A stretch of DNA of 52,279 bases from an uncultured Saprospiraceae bacterium (lineage in GTDB: Bacteria > Bacteroidota > Bacteroidia > Chitinophagales > Saprospiraceae), in NCBI GenBank assembly GCA_937997635.1, contig CALLFA010000066.1, forward strand, positions 1 to 52,279. The letters are read 5' to 3'. The notes beneath the pieces were generated by a model, which saw only the letters and a program-made list of their open reading frames with translations, searched no databases and was not told where the DNA came from. A program made the position numbers and the translations under genes. Shown one piece after another: positions 8,880 to 23,800 of the stretch; positions within the stretch are counted from its first letter, which is position 1, and each line of letters begins with the position of its first letter.

Positions 8880-11800
8880 TTGAAACTGGAGATCCTATAC
8901 ATCCCATTATTTTACCTGCTATGCCTTGGCATGACCCAAGCGCAGGGAACTTGTGATGAGATCATCATTGAAGCTGAACCAGTTTGCAATGCCATTGGCA
9001 ATACATTTGACATAAACTACACTATCTCAGGCAATGCCATCGGACCTTTCACAATAATGGAGTCCTCAGGGGGTGCTTCACAATCTGGACTGTCCGCTAC
9101 TGGCACCATTTCAGGATTGACATATGTCAACCAAAACAATAAAGTGACACTCACAATTACAGATGAAGCATCAAACTGTATGACTACCTATGATGTCCTA
9201 CAACTCAATTGCACTGACCAAACTGTATGCGATTGTTCTACACCAGATCTTCCGTTTTCTATAAATGTTCAGGCAAGTGGCAATGGGAATGGGTTTAGCA
9301 TGGTCTATGCATTAGTCGACCCTAGTACAGGACAAATTTCTCAAATAAATCAAACAGGTGCCTTCGGTTCATTTCCTGATAACATTGTCTGGGATGTGTA
9401 TGCATTTAATGTCAGCGACCTTGAACTAATGGCATTTACAACTGCTTTACAGCAGTCAACAGGTATCGGAGATGCAACAACTGATCCTCCCTCAACTGCA
9501 TTTGAAACATTTTGTTATACTTTCCAAACAACAACACTAGCTGCTAACTGCAATTGCCCAACCATCTGTGAAGATATAGTGATTGACGCAACGACCATAT
9601 GTGATACAGGAGGCGGAAGCTATTCTATTGTCATCAATTCAATTACAGGAGGAGATGGAGTAGTTGGTAATTATATCGTTACGATAGGAGGGACAGATTT
9701 TATATACCCAACCGATTTCCCACTCAGTGGTCAAGTATATTCAGGAGACGATCAATCAAGTGTGTTATTGAATATTCAAGACGCTGATGATGCGAGTTGC
9801 ACAACAACATTCGAAGTGTTTGAATTAAATTGCGTGGATCAAACAATGTGCAATTGTACGCTTGATGATCCGCTTACAATCAGTGTTCAAGCAAGCGGTA
9901 ATGCGAATGGTCACAGCATGGTGTATGTATTAGTAGATCCATCAGGCACAGTCGTTTCAGCAAATGGCTCTGGTATGTTTGGTGATTTACTAGGAGATGG
10001 TAGTATGTATACTGTAATAGCCGTAAATTATGATGACACAGATGAGCTTGCTCTTTTAGGAGATATAGATGCATTAATCAGCAATGGTTTGGGAGCAGGT
10101 GACCTGTTAACTCCAGCAGGAAGCTTTCTTAATTATTGCTATGAAGCATTTACCGCAGAGATTGGAGAGGATTGCATGTGTTGTGACATTAGTGATGTTG
10201 TTGCAGAGGTTTCAGAATGTAATGACAATAATACAGGAGGGACTGGTACAGATGACACCTTTAATTTCACATTATCAGTAACTAACCAGACCACACCTAA
10301 TACTGGTTTTCAATTTGACGGCACAGCTTTAGGTTTAACGATGATGGAAATCGGGACTTATGGACCAAATGGCTATTCCTCTGGTAATTTACCTATTGGT
10401 TCGTTAGGAGGGACTACTGTGACAATAACAGTGATAGATCAAGTTGATCCTAATTGCACATTTGATGTAGACATCGCAGTTCCAGAGCCTTGCTCATGTG
10501 AAATTACACCAACTGTTGCAAATTTGGAATGCAATGACAACGGTACACCAAGTGACCAGACAGATGATACATTTACCTTTCAAGTCATGGTCAACGGTAG
10601 TTCGTCCTTTCCAAATGCCACTCAAATGTTTACCGATAATCTAGGGAATGGAGGCAATTATGGCGATATCCTGGATTATGTAATAGATTTTTCTGATGGT
10701 TTTGTTGACATTGTCTATACAGATGTTGACAATCCTGATTGTACAATAACAATACGAGTAAATGCACCACAACCTTGTGTATTTGAATGCTCAATCACCC
10801 CAACAGTAACAATCTTTGAGTGTGACGACAATGGATCTCCAGATGACCCAGATGATGACCGTTTTATGTTTGAAGTTACCGTTAATGGAACTTCAAATTT
10901 TCCAGGTACTCCTCAAGCATTTACTGATAATCTTGGCAATTCTGGTATTTATGGTGCAACTATAAATTATGGATATTTCCCAATTGCGGGTGGTCCAATT
11001 ACCATTACATATAACGATGCAAATGACCCGTTTTGTCAAACAACAATAGACATAAATCCTCCACCTACATGTTCTGATTTTATGTGTACAGACATCATTG
11101 TTGACGCAACCACTATTTGCGAAGGAATTGATGGCACATATACCATTGTCATAAATTCAATTACTGGTGGGGATGGAGTGGCTGGTGATTACATTGTCAA
11201 TATAGGAGGAATGGACTACACCTTCCCAACAGATTTCCCATTAGCTGGACAAGCTTACAGTGGTGGTAATCAAGGCACAGTATTGTTGGAAATTTCAGAT
11301 GCTGATAATGGTACCTGTACAACGACATTCGAAGTCTTTGAATTAAACTGCATAGAACAAACGACATGTAATTGTGGTAATGATCCCAATGATCTAACAA
11401 TAAATGTTCAAGCAAGCGGAGAAGCCAATGGTTTTGACATGCATTATGTTTTAGTTGATGTAAACGGAATTGTTCTTGATGCAAATGCTTCAGGTTCATT
11501 TGCCAACTTAATTGGTGACGGCCGATCATATGAGATTATCGCTATCAATTATGAGTCTTCAGATGCCATGATTATAAGTGATATACAGAATTTAATCGAT
11601 AGTCCTATTGCACCTCTTTTAACAAATACGTCTCCGTTTGATGCCTATTGCTTTACAACTGCGAGTACGACTTTGAGTCCAAATTGTGTTTGCTGTGACA
11701 TTAGCGGTGCAGATATTCAAGTCCTTGATTGTAATGATGAAGGCACACCAGGAGATCCAGCTGATGATACATTCGGCTTTACCTTAAATGTGACACAGAG

Positions 11801-14800
11801 TGTAGTCGATGGACAAAATAATGGATTTGTATTCGATGGCAGTGCTTTAGGTTTAAGTATGTCAGAGTCAGGTGTTTATGGACCTAATGGCTATTCGGTT
11901 TCTGGTATTTTGATTGGTGCAAACGCAGGAAATACAGTGACAATTACTCTAGTAGATGTAGACAATTCACTCTGTACATTTGATGTAGATATTACTATTC
12001 CATTGACATGTTCAGAAGCAATATGTGAAATAACTCCCGTAGTCACGTCGACAGCTGTCTGCGATGATAAAGGTACACCAGGAATTCCAAGCGATGACAC
12101 ATTTACGTTTGTCATCACTGTTAACGGAAGTTCGACTTTTCCAGGAGCCTCTGGAGTTTTTATGGACAATTTCGGTAATTCAGGTTTCTACGGGACCAAT
12201 GTCGTATATCAATTTGACATCTCTGACGATTTTGTTGACATTACATTTACCGATACAGACAATCCAGATTGCACAGCAATGATTCGAGTTGATGCACCAG
12301 ACACATGTTCAGATGCCATGTGTGTTATAGAACCAATGCCACCGTCTAACGTCATGTGTAATGACAATGGAACTCCAGGAGACCCATCTGACGATACATT
12401 TACCTTTGATGTTGTTGTTAATGGTGATTCTACATTTCCAAATGCAAGCGATACCTTCATTGACGATCAAGGCAGTATGCCAATGGCCTATGGTTCAACA
12501 GTGAGCTATGGACCTTTTAATATAGCTACAGGAAACTTTACAATAAATTATTCGGATGGAGACGGTAATCCATGTATGGCGTCGATTGATGTTGTCGCAC
12601 CGAGTACTTGTTCAGGAGCAACATGCGAAATAAATCCTGTTGTGACATCAAATCCTGTATGTGATGATAATGGCACACCAGATGATCCAACAGATGATAC
12701 ATTTATCGTTGAAGTGACCATACAAGGTGTATCCACTTTTCCTAATGCTACAAATACTTTCTTTGATAGTGAAAGCAATGTGGGAGTGAATTATGGACAA
12801 ACAATTCAATACCAATTCCCGATATCAGGAGGAAATATAATGTTGACCTACACGGATTCTGAGGAGTCTGGGTGTACAGAAAGCATTGTAATTATGGCAC
12901 CTTCAACCTGCTCAGACCAACCACCTTGTGAAGATATACTCGTAGAAGCCTTTAGTGAATGTGAAAATGATGGGACCTTTACGGTAGTCATTAGCAGTAT
13001 AACTGGAGGTACGATGTCTGGAACTTTCAATGTGACTGTGGCAAATGAAACACAGCTATATAGCGGAGCTCAGTTGTTCTTTACGGATTTACTATACAGC
13101 AACGGCCCCACACAGGGAACGGTGACAATTTCTATAGAAGATGCAAGCTTAAGTTCTTGCTCGACTACATTTGAGGTTTTCGAACTCAACTGTGTGGATC
13201 AAACAACTTGCGATTGCACAAATGATCCCAATGACCTTACAATAAATGTTCAGGCAAGTGGAGAGGCTAATGGCTTTCAGATGTATTATGTATTGGTTGA
13301 TGAGAATGGAAATGTGATAGCTGCTAGTGCAACTGGTTCCTTCCCGAATTTAATGGGTGACGGTCGCGATTACGAAATCATCGCCATCAATTATGAGTCT
13401 TCAGATGCCATGATTATAAGTGATATACAGAATTTAATCGGTAGTCCTATTGCACCTCTTTTAACAAATACGTCCCCCTTTGATGCCTATTGTTTTACAA
13501 CTGCGAATACAATCTTAAGCCCAGATTGCATGTGCTGTAACATTAGTGCTGCCGTTGTTGAAGTCCTTGATTGCAATGATGAAGGCACACCTGCTGACCC
13601 TAGTGATGATACTTTCGGATTTACATTAAATGTCACGCAGGATATATCAGACTTACCAAACACTGGATTTGTATTTGATGGAAGTGCTTTAGGGTTGACT
13701 ATGTCAGAATCAGGCACTTATGGCCCTAATGGTTTCTCTGCTATGGGGATATTAATTGAAGCTAATTCTGGAACTACAGTGACGATTACCTTAGTGGATG
13801 CAGACAATCCATTCTGTACATTTGATGTGGATATTATGATTCCATTAAGCTGTTCAGGAGCAACATGCGCTATAAGCCCACAAGATGCTATAAATATTAC
13901 CTGTAATGACAACGGCACACCAGCTGATCCTAGCGATGATACATTCACTTTTGATGTTGTCGTAAATGGAAGTTCTTCATTCCCAAATGCGAGCAATACA
14001 TTTATAGACGATCAAGGCAACACTGTACCGAATGCATATGGTTCCACAGTAAGTTATGGACCATTCCCAATAGGTGAAGGAGCTGTGGATATCGTCTTTA
14101 CTGATGCTGATGAAGCGAGTTGTATAGCGATGATTACAGTGGCGCCTCCAGCAACATGCTCGGGAGCTACCTGTGAAATCACTCCGGGAAATGCAGTAAA
14201 TATTAGCTGCAATGATAACGGCACTCCTGACGATCCTAGTGATGATACATTCACTTTTGATGTTGAGGTAAATGGAAGTTCTTCATTCCCAAATGCAAGC
14301 AATACGTTTATAGACAATCAAGGCAATATGGTTCCGATTGCTTACGGTTCAACAGTGAATTATGGGCCATTCCCTATAGGAGCAGGAGCTGTAGATATTG
14401 TTTTTACGGATGCTGATGAAGCGAGCTGTACAGCGATGATTACAGTAGCGCCTCCAGCAACATGCTCTGGAGCTACATGTGAAATCACTCCAGAAAATGC
14501 AATAAACATTACCTGCAATGACAATGAAACACCCTCCGATCCTAGCGATGATACATTCACTTTTGATGTTATAGTAAATGGAAGTTCTTCATTCCCAAAT
14601 GCAAGCAATTCTTTTACAGATGATCAAGGCAATACTATTCCGAATGTCTATGGTTCTACAGTAAGTTATGGACCATTCCCAATAGGAGCAGGAGCTGTAG
14701 ATATCGTCTTTACCGATGCTGATGAATCGAGTTGTACAGCAATGATTACAGTGACCCCTCCAGCAACATGCTCTGGAGCTACTTGTGAAATTTCTCCAGA

Positions 14801-17800
14801 AGATGCAATAAACATAACCTGCAATGACAATGGAACACCCGCCGATCCTAGCGATGATACATTCACTTTTGATGTTATGGTAAATGGAAGTTCTTCATTC
14901 CCAAATGCAAGCAATACGTTTATAGACAATCAAGGCAGCACTGTTCCGATTGCATATGGTTCCACAGTAAGCTATGGGCCATTCCCGATAGCCAGTGGAA
15001 ATGTGACCATCACATATACTGATGCTGATGAATCGTCTTGCCAAGCAACACTGGAAGTCATTCCCCCAGCAACATGTTCAGACTTTATGTGTACAGACAT
15101 TGTTGTTGACGCCACAACTGTTTGTGAAGGGACAGATGGAACTTATTCCATTGTAATCAACGCTATCACGGGAGGAGATAATATGTCGGGTGGGTATGTG
15201 GTCACCATTGATGGCAATGACTTTATGTATCCTGTCGATTTCCCTTTAACTGGACAAATGTACAGTGGAGGCGATCAAAGCAGCATTCAATTAGAAATTG
15301 CAGACGCAGATAATGCCAGTTGTACAACAAACTATGAAGTATTCGAATTGAATTGTGTAGAACAAACAATGTGCGATTGTGCTCTTGATGGGCCACTGTC
15401 GATAAATGTTCAGGCAAGTGCCGAAGCAAATGGGCATAGTCTCGTGTATGTGTTGCTTGACCCTTCTGGAACGGTCGTCTCAGTAAATGGCTCAGGTTCT
15501 TTTGGCGGTTTGGTTGGAGATGGAAGCAACTACACAGTGATAGCAGTCAATTACGAAGATGCCGATGTAGCAATATTAGGAGATATAAACTCACTGATCC
15601 TCAATGCGAATACTGCTGATGAATTGCTGATGATGTTAGGTACGTTTTCTGATTATTGTTATGATGTCATGACGGTTGATATAGCAGAAGAATGTGATTG
15701 TGGATCGTGTTCGATAGACCCAAATGATGCTTTTAATATTCTTTGTATTGATGGAGGTACGCCTGGTGACCCGTCTGATGATACCTTTACTTTTTCAGTA
15801 TTGGTTGATGGTTCAAATACAACTGACGGCGGATTCAATATGTTTAGTGATGATTTTGGAAATGTAGGTAGCTACGGTGCAATTATTGATTATGGACCTT
15901 TTGAGATTGCAAGTGGTTCCATACAAATAACTTATACAGATGAAAATGATCCAGATTGTACAACTACGATAACGGTGGAACCACCAGCTACTTGCTCTAG
16001 TGCTACTTGTGAATTTACTCCGATCGGACTATCAATAGCTGTATGTGATGATAACGGAACTCCATCTGATCCTTCCGATGATACCTTTACATTTGATTTG
16101 AATGTGAATATAATGTCAACATTTCCAGGAGGTTCACAAACCTACAGCGATGATCAAGGGAATAGCGGAATACCTTATGGCACAAATCAGTCTTACGGGC
16201 CATTTCCGATAGTGGGTGGTTCTGTGGAAATTATGATTGTGGATGATGACGAACCCAGTTGTACAACAATTATAACGGTAAATCCACCTGAGACATGTTC
16301 TGATGTAGTCGATTGTATGTCCTTTGATGGCACTGGTGAAGAACTTTGCGCAATCATTGAAGCAGATCCGAACAGTCCATTGGCTACTTTAGATTGCGAT
16401 GGTGGAGGCATAGATAATGCAACAGAATGTTTGGCCAATACTGATCCCACAGATCCAGAAGATGATTGTGAAGCAGCTATTGCACAGATGGTAGATATAT
16501 GCGCATTGATCATCACAGATCCGATGGGACCACTGGGAACATCTGATTGCGATGGTGGTGGTGTACCAAACAATGTAGAATGTTTTGGCTCCGATGGAGA
16601 TCCCTCAACACCTCATGATGGAATACCATCAGATCCTATTGTAGAAGGAGATGACTGCGATGCATTTATCGACAATGGAGACGGCTTATGTGTTTTCATA
16701 GAAAATAATCCATCAAGTACAATAGCAACAGTAGATTGTGATGGTGGTGGTGTTAACAATGAAGATGAATGTCAAGTCGGTACGAATCCTTCTTTTGCAG
16801 CGGACGATGAATTGTGCACAGATATTTTAATAGACGCGACTACAGAATGTGCAGCTGACGGCACCTACACGATTGTGATAAATTCAATTGTCGGAGGCGA
16901 TGTTGTGATGGGTGATTATATAGTGACTATAGAAGGAACCGATTTCAACTATCCAGCAGATTTCCCATTAATGGGTCGAACCTATAGTGGTGGTGATCAA
17001 GGTAAAATTCAAATAGAGATTACTGATGCAGATAATGAGGATTGCAATACGTCTTACTTATTGTTCGAGCTCAATTGTGTTGATACAGAAGTTTGTGAAT
17101 GTGCCAATGCGCCAAATAGCTTAACCATTAATGCGCAGGCTTCAGCAAATGCAAATGGATTTGATTTGGTCTACATACTTTCTGATGGTACGAATCTTAC
17201 GATCAACCAATCAGGTTCATTTCCAAACATTAATGGTACAGGAATAGGCTACACTGTTTATGCCGTTCATGTCGAATCTGCAGATATTGCCATCATTCTT
17301 AACATGACTATTGATGATTTAGATGACCTGATTGCAACAACAGGAATTTTTGAGAGTGCGTGTTACGATTTAATGAGTGAAGATTTCGTCGGTGATTGCA
17401 ATTGCGCAGTGTGCTCCTTTGACAATGTCATCATCACACCACTTTGTGATGGATCTATCGAAGGCTTTTATGATTTAGAAATTTGCTTTGAAATCACCAG
17501 TCCAGATACAGAAGATTTTATTGTTACGATTGACGGTGTGAATTTTGGACCATTTTTATTTAGCTCACTAGATGCGGATAATTGTTTTGTGATTTCTGGC
17601 CAAGACTTAATGATGGTTGGTGATGAAGAGACTGATATAGAAGTCATCATTGGTCAGTCTATTCTAAGCAATATAAGTCCATTCATTTCTGAAATTCATT
17701 ATGACAATAATGGTACTGATGAAAATGAAGGGGTAGAGCTAACGGCTCCGCAAGGCTTCGATTTTACAGGATATTCACTGGTTTTATATGATGGCGGAGA

Positions 17801-20800
17801 TGGTGAAGTGCAGAGAACGATTGACTTAACTGGAATTGCTGTAGGTGAAACTTGTGGTGCATTATTTTTTCCAATTAATGCAATTCAAAATGGCGGTGCT
17901 GACGGTATTGCCTTTGTTGATCCCAATGGCATTGTCTTAGAATTTTTAAGTTATGAAGGCACATTGACTGCCTTGGACGGACCAGCAATAGGAATGACTA
18001 GTATGGATATTGGTGTTTCAGAATCATCGACGACTGATGCTTTAGAATCCCTTCAATTGACGGATTTTGGATGGGTAGGACCACTCCCTGCAACACCTAA
18101 TGAAATAAACGCAGGCTTATCCTGTACGGTACAAGATCCAACTTGTCTGACTACTGAGGATTACGATGAAATCTCTTGTTTTGATCCTTGTCTTTTTGTT
18201 GTCGAACCCATTGTAAACGACACAATCCAATTTTGTGCAGGAGACAATGTATTTATTCCTGTTCAATCAGGTAGTTCATTTAGTCCGACAGACGCAACTA
18301 ATTTATTCTTTAGCGAATACATAGAAGGTACGGGTCCAAACAGATGTCTAGAAATTTTTAATGGTACTGGAATGCCGATCAATTTGGATGGATGGTCTAT
18401 AGATATTTACAGCAACGGCAATACCACTTCGACTAATACCGCTTTACCAAACATGACAATTGCAGATAATGATGTATTCGTTATTTGTGATCCTGATGCA
18501 AGTTCTTTTGCCTTAACAGTAACTGATTTTACTTCTGCATCTGCCACAAACTACACAGGCAATGACGACATTGTTTTGGTTGATCCTAACGGTGTGCCAG
18601 TAGATATTCTCGGTACAGTTGGCTCAGCTATAGATTTCGGGACGGACAGATCATTTATTAGAGATTGCTCAGTCATTGAAGGGAATCCAGATGTTTCTTT
18701 GACATTCATCCCTGCAGACTTTGGTTGGAATGATGGTGGATTGAATGATTTTTCTCTGCTTGGTGATCATAATTATTGTGGAGTTGCTGAAATACCAAAT
18801 GACTGTACGTTCGATGTCTTTTTGGAAGATCCAACCACAGGTGCAGAAGCTATTCTTACCGGTTTGGAAGATGGGTTTAGTGTGGAAGAACTAGGTGATG
18901 TTTCTGACAATCAAATTGTCTATATCGTATGTGTCACGCCAGAAGGTTGTATAAGCGCACCAAGACCTGTCCGATTGTCCATACAAAATTTAGGTACGAT
19001 TGCATGTGAAGATGTGATTCAAGTCTCACTCGGTACCAGCTGTGAATTTGAAGTCACTGGTGATCTCCTACTGTCTGATGATCGAAGCATAGACTTTTAT
19101 GATTTAGAACTGGTTTCAGAATTTGGTGATATACTTACCAGTAATGTGGTGACAGATCGATACGATGGGCAAACACTCCAATACCAACTGACGGATTTAT
19201 GCTCTGGTGTTAGCTGTTGGGGAGAACTCAAAATTGAAGTAAAATTCAAGCCATTTCTCACCTCTCCTTGTTCATTTATTCCAGGCTATACGGAGTCCTT
19301 TACTGGAGAATTGAGTAATGGTGAAAACGAAGTAGCCACCTTCGAAACAATAGATGAATGTCAAACGGTGAATATTGATATCGCCACTGATTTAACATAC
19401 AACTGTGGGACGGCTGACAATATAGATTGGTGTGATGGCACATATACGGTTAACATCAATTTCTTTGATATTCTTGTGTTTACAGACTCTGGATTAAGTG
19501 GGCCTACAAGTATTCAGCTGAGTGATTTAGATCGAGTTGGAGATTATGATATTGAAATCATACCTGAGCAAACAAATGTAGAAGGTACGTACGCGATAGA
19601 TATAGTGGTGGCACCATGCGATCCAGCAATCGAATGTATTTTCACATGTGCTGTAAATGGCCCATTAGACAGTATTTTCTTTTCAAATTTGACACAACCC
19701 AATAATGGCTTTATTACACTCAGCGAAGCTTCCTTCATGTTAGCAGAATCGTGTTTCCAGCCTGTTGTAGAATTAAGAGAAACTGTTGAAGAATCTGGAG
19801 ATATATGTGATGGTGGAATACGAAGAGAGGTTGTTTATGATGGGACTATTATCAATAAAGATGGAGAACGCGAGAAACTAGAAATTCTACGACAAGTATA
19901 TAGAGAAGTGCAGACTCCTTTTAGTTCTATCGTCAAACCACATGATTTAGAATTAGAGTGCGAGGCACCGAATGATCCACAAAGTATCTTTGATCAGTTT
20001 TTTATACCAAATAATTCATTAGCAGATTCAATAGCAATATCTAATGCATTCCCGTATGTCTTTTTACTTACACCTGAGAATGAGCGAATTGGCAGATCAG
20101 TTGAAGTAGAAGTGCCAGTCTTAGTCCATTTTCTTCAAAGGATTGATACAATTAAAGTAGAACGAGTGATAAATGGCGAGTTATTGCTGGTCGATTTGAT
20201 TCAAGAAGAATTAATGGATTCCATTCGAATTGATACTGTACGGAGATTTGTCACCATACTTAAGCCTTTCATGCCCGATAATCCAATGTGCGGATATGGG
20301 CTGAGCTATGAAGACGTGGGCATACCTAAATGTGGTAATGAAGTCTTGACACTTCGGACTTGGACGTTCCTCGACTGGTGTACACAAGACATTAGACAGT
20401 TGCCTGCTCAAAGAATTATTAATGTAGATTCTGGTCCTAGTATTCAAGATTCTTTGATCGATCAGACGGTGTCAATAGATCCGTTTAGTTGCGCAGCGAC
20501 ATTTGAATTGCCAGATATCACAGCATTAGATGATTGCGGGACACCAGATGGATTGACTCTTGAATGGAGTACAGATGAAGGGACTATTGTTGATGGATTT
20601 GTGATCAATCTTTGGGAAGACAATTCGCCTGTGACCTTAATTGCTACTGTTACAGATGAATGTGGGAATTCCTCAAAAGATACGATGCGTTTGGTGATAG
20701 AAGATTTGATAGCCCCGACGGCTGTTTGTTTAGATGATATTCAAGTCGGTATCACGACTGGAGGACTTGTTTTTGTCGATGCAGTAAATTTTGACAATGG

Positions 20801-23800
20801 CAGTAATGATTTTGGATGTGGTGATGTTTGGGTCAAAGCAATCAGAAGGGAAGATTTAAGGGGTACTTCAAATGGATTTTGGAATGATAACGGACCAAAT
20901 AGACAAGTCCAATATTCGACAGTACCCGATGCCAATTTCACTTCAAGATTTACGTGTAACAACGCAGAAGCGGATGATTTTAGAGCACTTTTCCGAGATA
21001 TAAACAATAATATCATTGGTGTAGAGATCGGTACCCAAGTATTTTTTGATGACCAGGTTGCATTCTGTTGTGAAGAAATTGGTTCTGATGAATTGTATGT
21101 GATGGTGCGTGTGTTTGATGTCGATCCAGGTCCAGGTGCTGTCGATCCACGACGGATGGAAAGAGAACCAACAGGTCCAATATTTGTTCGACGAGGTGGT
21201 AGCTTAGTCTTGTCTACCAATTCAGTTGATAATGATTTGTTTGGACACTTTACAGATTGTTGGGTAAGAATAAACTTAACGGATAAGATAGATCCGATCA
21301 TTACTTGTTCTAATTATGACTTGACTTGTTTGGATGATCTGTCTACGATTCCTACTCCACAAGCGATTGGTGGCGTATGTACACAAAGTAGGGTAGAGCT
21401 CCTGGACGAAACCAGTTTGCCAAACACTTGCAGTACTGGAGATATCATAAGACAATGGTTTATTGATACAGATGATTCAGGCGATTTCTCAGATGGAGAT
21501 CCATTCTGTGTCCAACAAATTACGATTAATGAAAATTCAGGACAATTTGATCCGTTGACTATAAAATGGCCAAAGCATAATGATGGATCTGTCTTACCAG
21601 GAATCAATTTAGAATGCGATGATGATGGGGAACTGGTAAGTCTTGAGGCTGATATACCTATGGGTGATCCTGTGAATTGTATTCCTTCTTTTGATTTAGA
21701 AGGAAGTATAGCGATATGGTGTGATCCTATGTGCGCATTGGTGGGCTATTCTATCGACGTAGACACTGTAGAAATTGCAGATGCCTGCTTGAGCTTAATC
21801 CGTAGACATACAGTCATTGACTGGTGTGTCTGGGATCCAAATGGAGATAATGAAGAAATAGATGATGATGTATTTGTCGCTCGTGAGGATTGGGCGCAAG
21901 GGGATTGTCTGTTATGCGAGTCTGGCTTGACGAGAATTGCTGGAGGAGAAGAGCAAATTTACCTTGCCTACGAGACAGTTGATGTTGATGGATTCTATAG
22001 CTACGATCAATTACTTAAAGTGGTAGATACGACAGACCCTGATATACTCACACAGGACACCTTTACTGTTCGTATAGTAAATGAAATCGGCAAAGAGGAT
22101 GAGCAGCACTGTTCAAGTTCAGATATCATTTCAGCTGTTGCAGAAGATCTTTGCGGAATAAGTGTAACGACGAGTACACTATTGTCTTGGGAAGTCACCG
22201 TCCGAGATGAGTCAGGAATGGTGCTTCTGGAGCTTTCAGAATTAACAGATACATTGCAATTTATGTCTCCAGAAGGTAGTGATAATCAAGTATATACAGT
22301 TGATTGGCAGGTTAGTGATGGTTGTGGCAATTCTGTTTCAACGCAGTCCGTAATTGTTTTTGAAGATATGTTAGCACCGACACCCGTATGTGTTTCAGGT
22401 GTATCTACTGCGTTTATCCAGGAAGAAAATGAAGTAACCATTTGGGCAAAAGATTTTGATCTTGGAAGTTTTGATGCTTGTAGTGATGTTCGGTTTAGTA
22501 TTGTGGGTGCTGGATCAGATCCAATAGGACCGAGTAATGAGTTTTTCGTACAGCAGCAATCCATCACCATTTCGTGTGAAGAGTTTACCCAAATTGCAGA
22601 TTTTGACGTTTGGGTTTGGGATGAAAGTGGCAATGGTGCTTTTTGTACAGTTCGAGTCACTGTGAATGATGATTGTGAAGAAGAAGTTGATTTATCTGGA
22701 TCATCTTTGATTACGGGTTTTATATTGACAGAATTGGGTGAAGGTGTAGACTTAGCTGAAGTTTCTATCAATACTGATTTACCGGAATATCCGTTGACGT
22801 CTGTGACAAATGTTAATGGAGCGTATAGTTTTATAAATAATCCTTTAGGCAGAGATTACGAGATTCATGCAAATAGGGATGGGGATTTTGTCAACGGTGT
22901 GTCCACATCAGATTTATTAGGGATTCAACGACATATACTTGGTCAGCGCTTATTTGATAGCCCTTATAAAACTATTGCAGCAGATGTCAATAACGATGCT
23001 AATGTGACGACTGTTGATATCATTATATTGAGAAATGTTATTCTGGGTCTAAATCGACGTTTTCCAAATAACACAAGCTGGCGATTTGTTGATGCAGATT
23101 TCACATTTTCAAATGAATTATCTCCATGGCCCTTTGTGGAAGAAATAGACATTGACAGATTTTCTGATGCGCTAGCTGATCAAAATTTCGTTGCTGTAAA
23201 AATCGGTGATGTGAATAACAACGCATTACCCAATGGATTGTCCAATCCGGAAATCAGATCTTCAGAATCTTTGGATTTGACGATTACGGATTCCTTTGTT
23301 GATGCAAATGAAATTATAGAAGTACCAGTTTCGATTAATGATTTAAATGGTTTTAATGGTTTCCAAACGACGATAGAGCACGCTGATCTGGAATTAATTG
23401 ACATCGTTGACGGCGTATTAGGTATTAACGAAGCTAATTATGGTCTCCATGACTCGAAAACAACAATAAGTTTTATTCAAGAAGAAGAAATAGTAAATAA
23501 AGAGGTTTTATTTATTTTAAGATTTAAATCTAAATCATCTGGTCTTTTATCAGAAAAACTATCATTGTCTTCGTCTATTACAAGGTCAGAGTCATATCAA
23601 CTGAATTCTGATACTGCAGCCAGCGTTTCACTTACATTTGATGAAGAGTCTTCAAACATAATATTATTCCAAAATAAACCAAATCCATTTAGTGAGTCCA
23701 CATCAATTCGCTTCTCAAGCCCATTTGAAGAGCAAGTAACTATGTCTATTTATTCGGTGACTGGTGATTTAGTATACAGCAAACAGTTGATTTCTCAAAT

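Noticed and set aside
8840..8900. One broken gene spanning 6869-23915
   Set aside because: The second ORF has its own start and a good signal peptide after an in-frame stop at 8865, so two genes are more likely than a frameshift.
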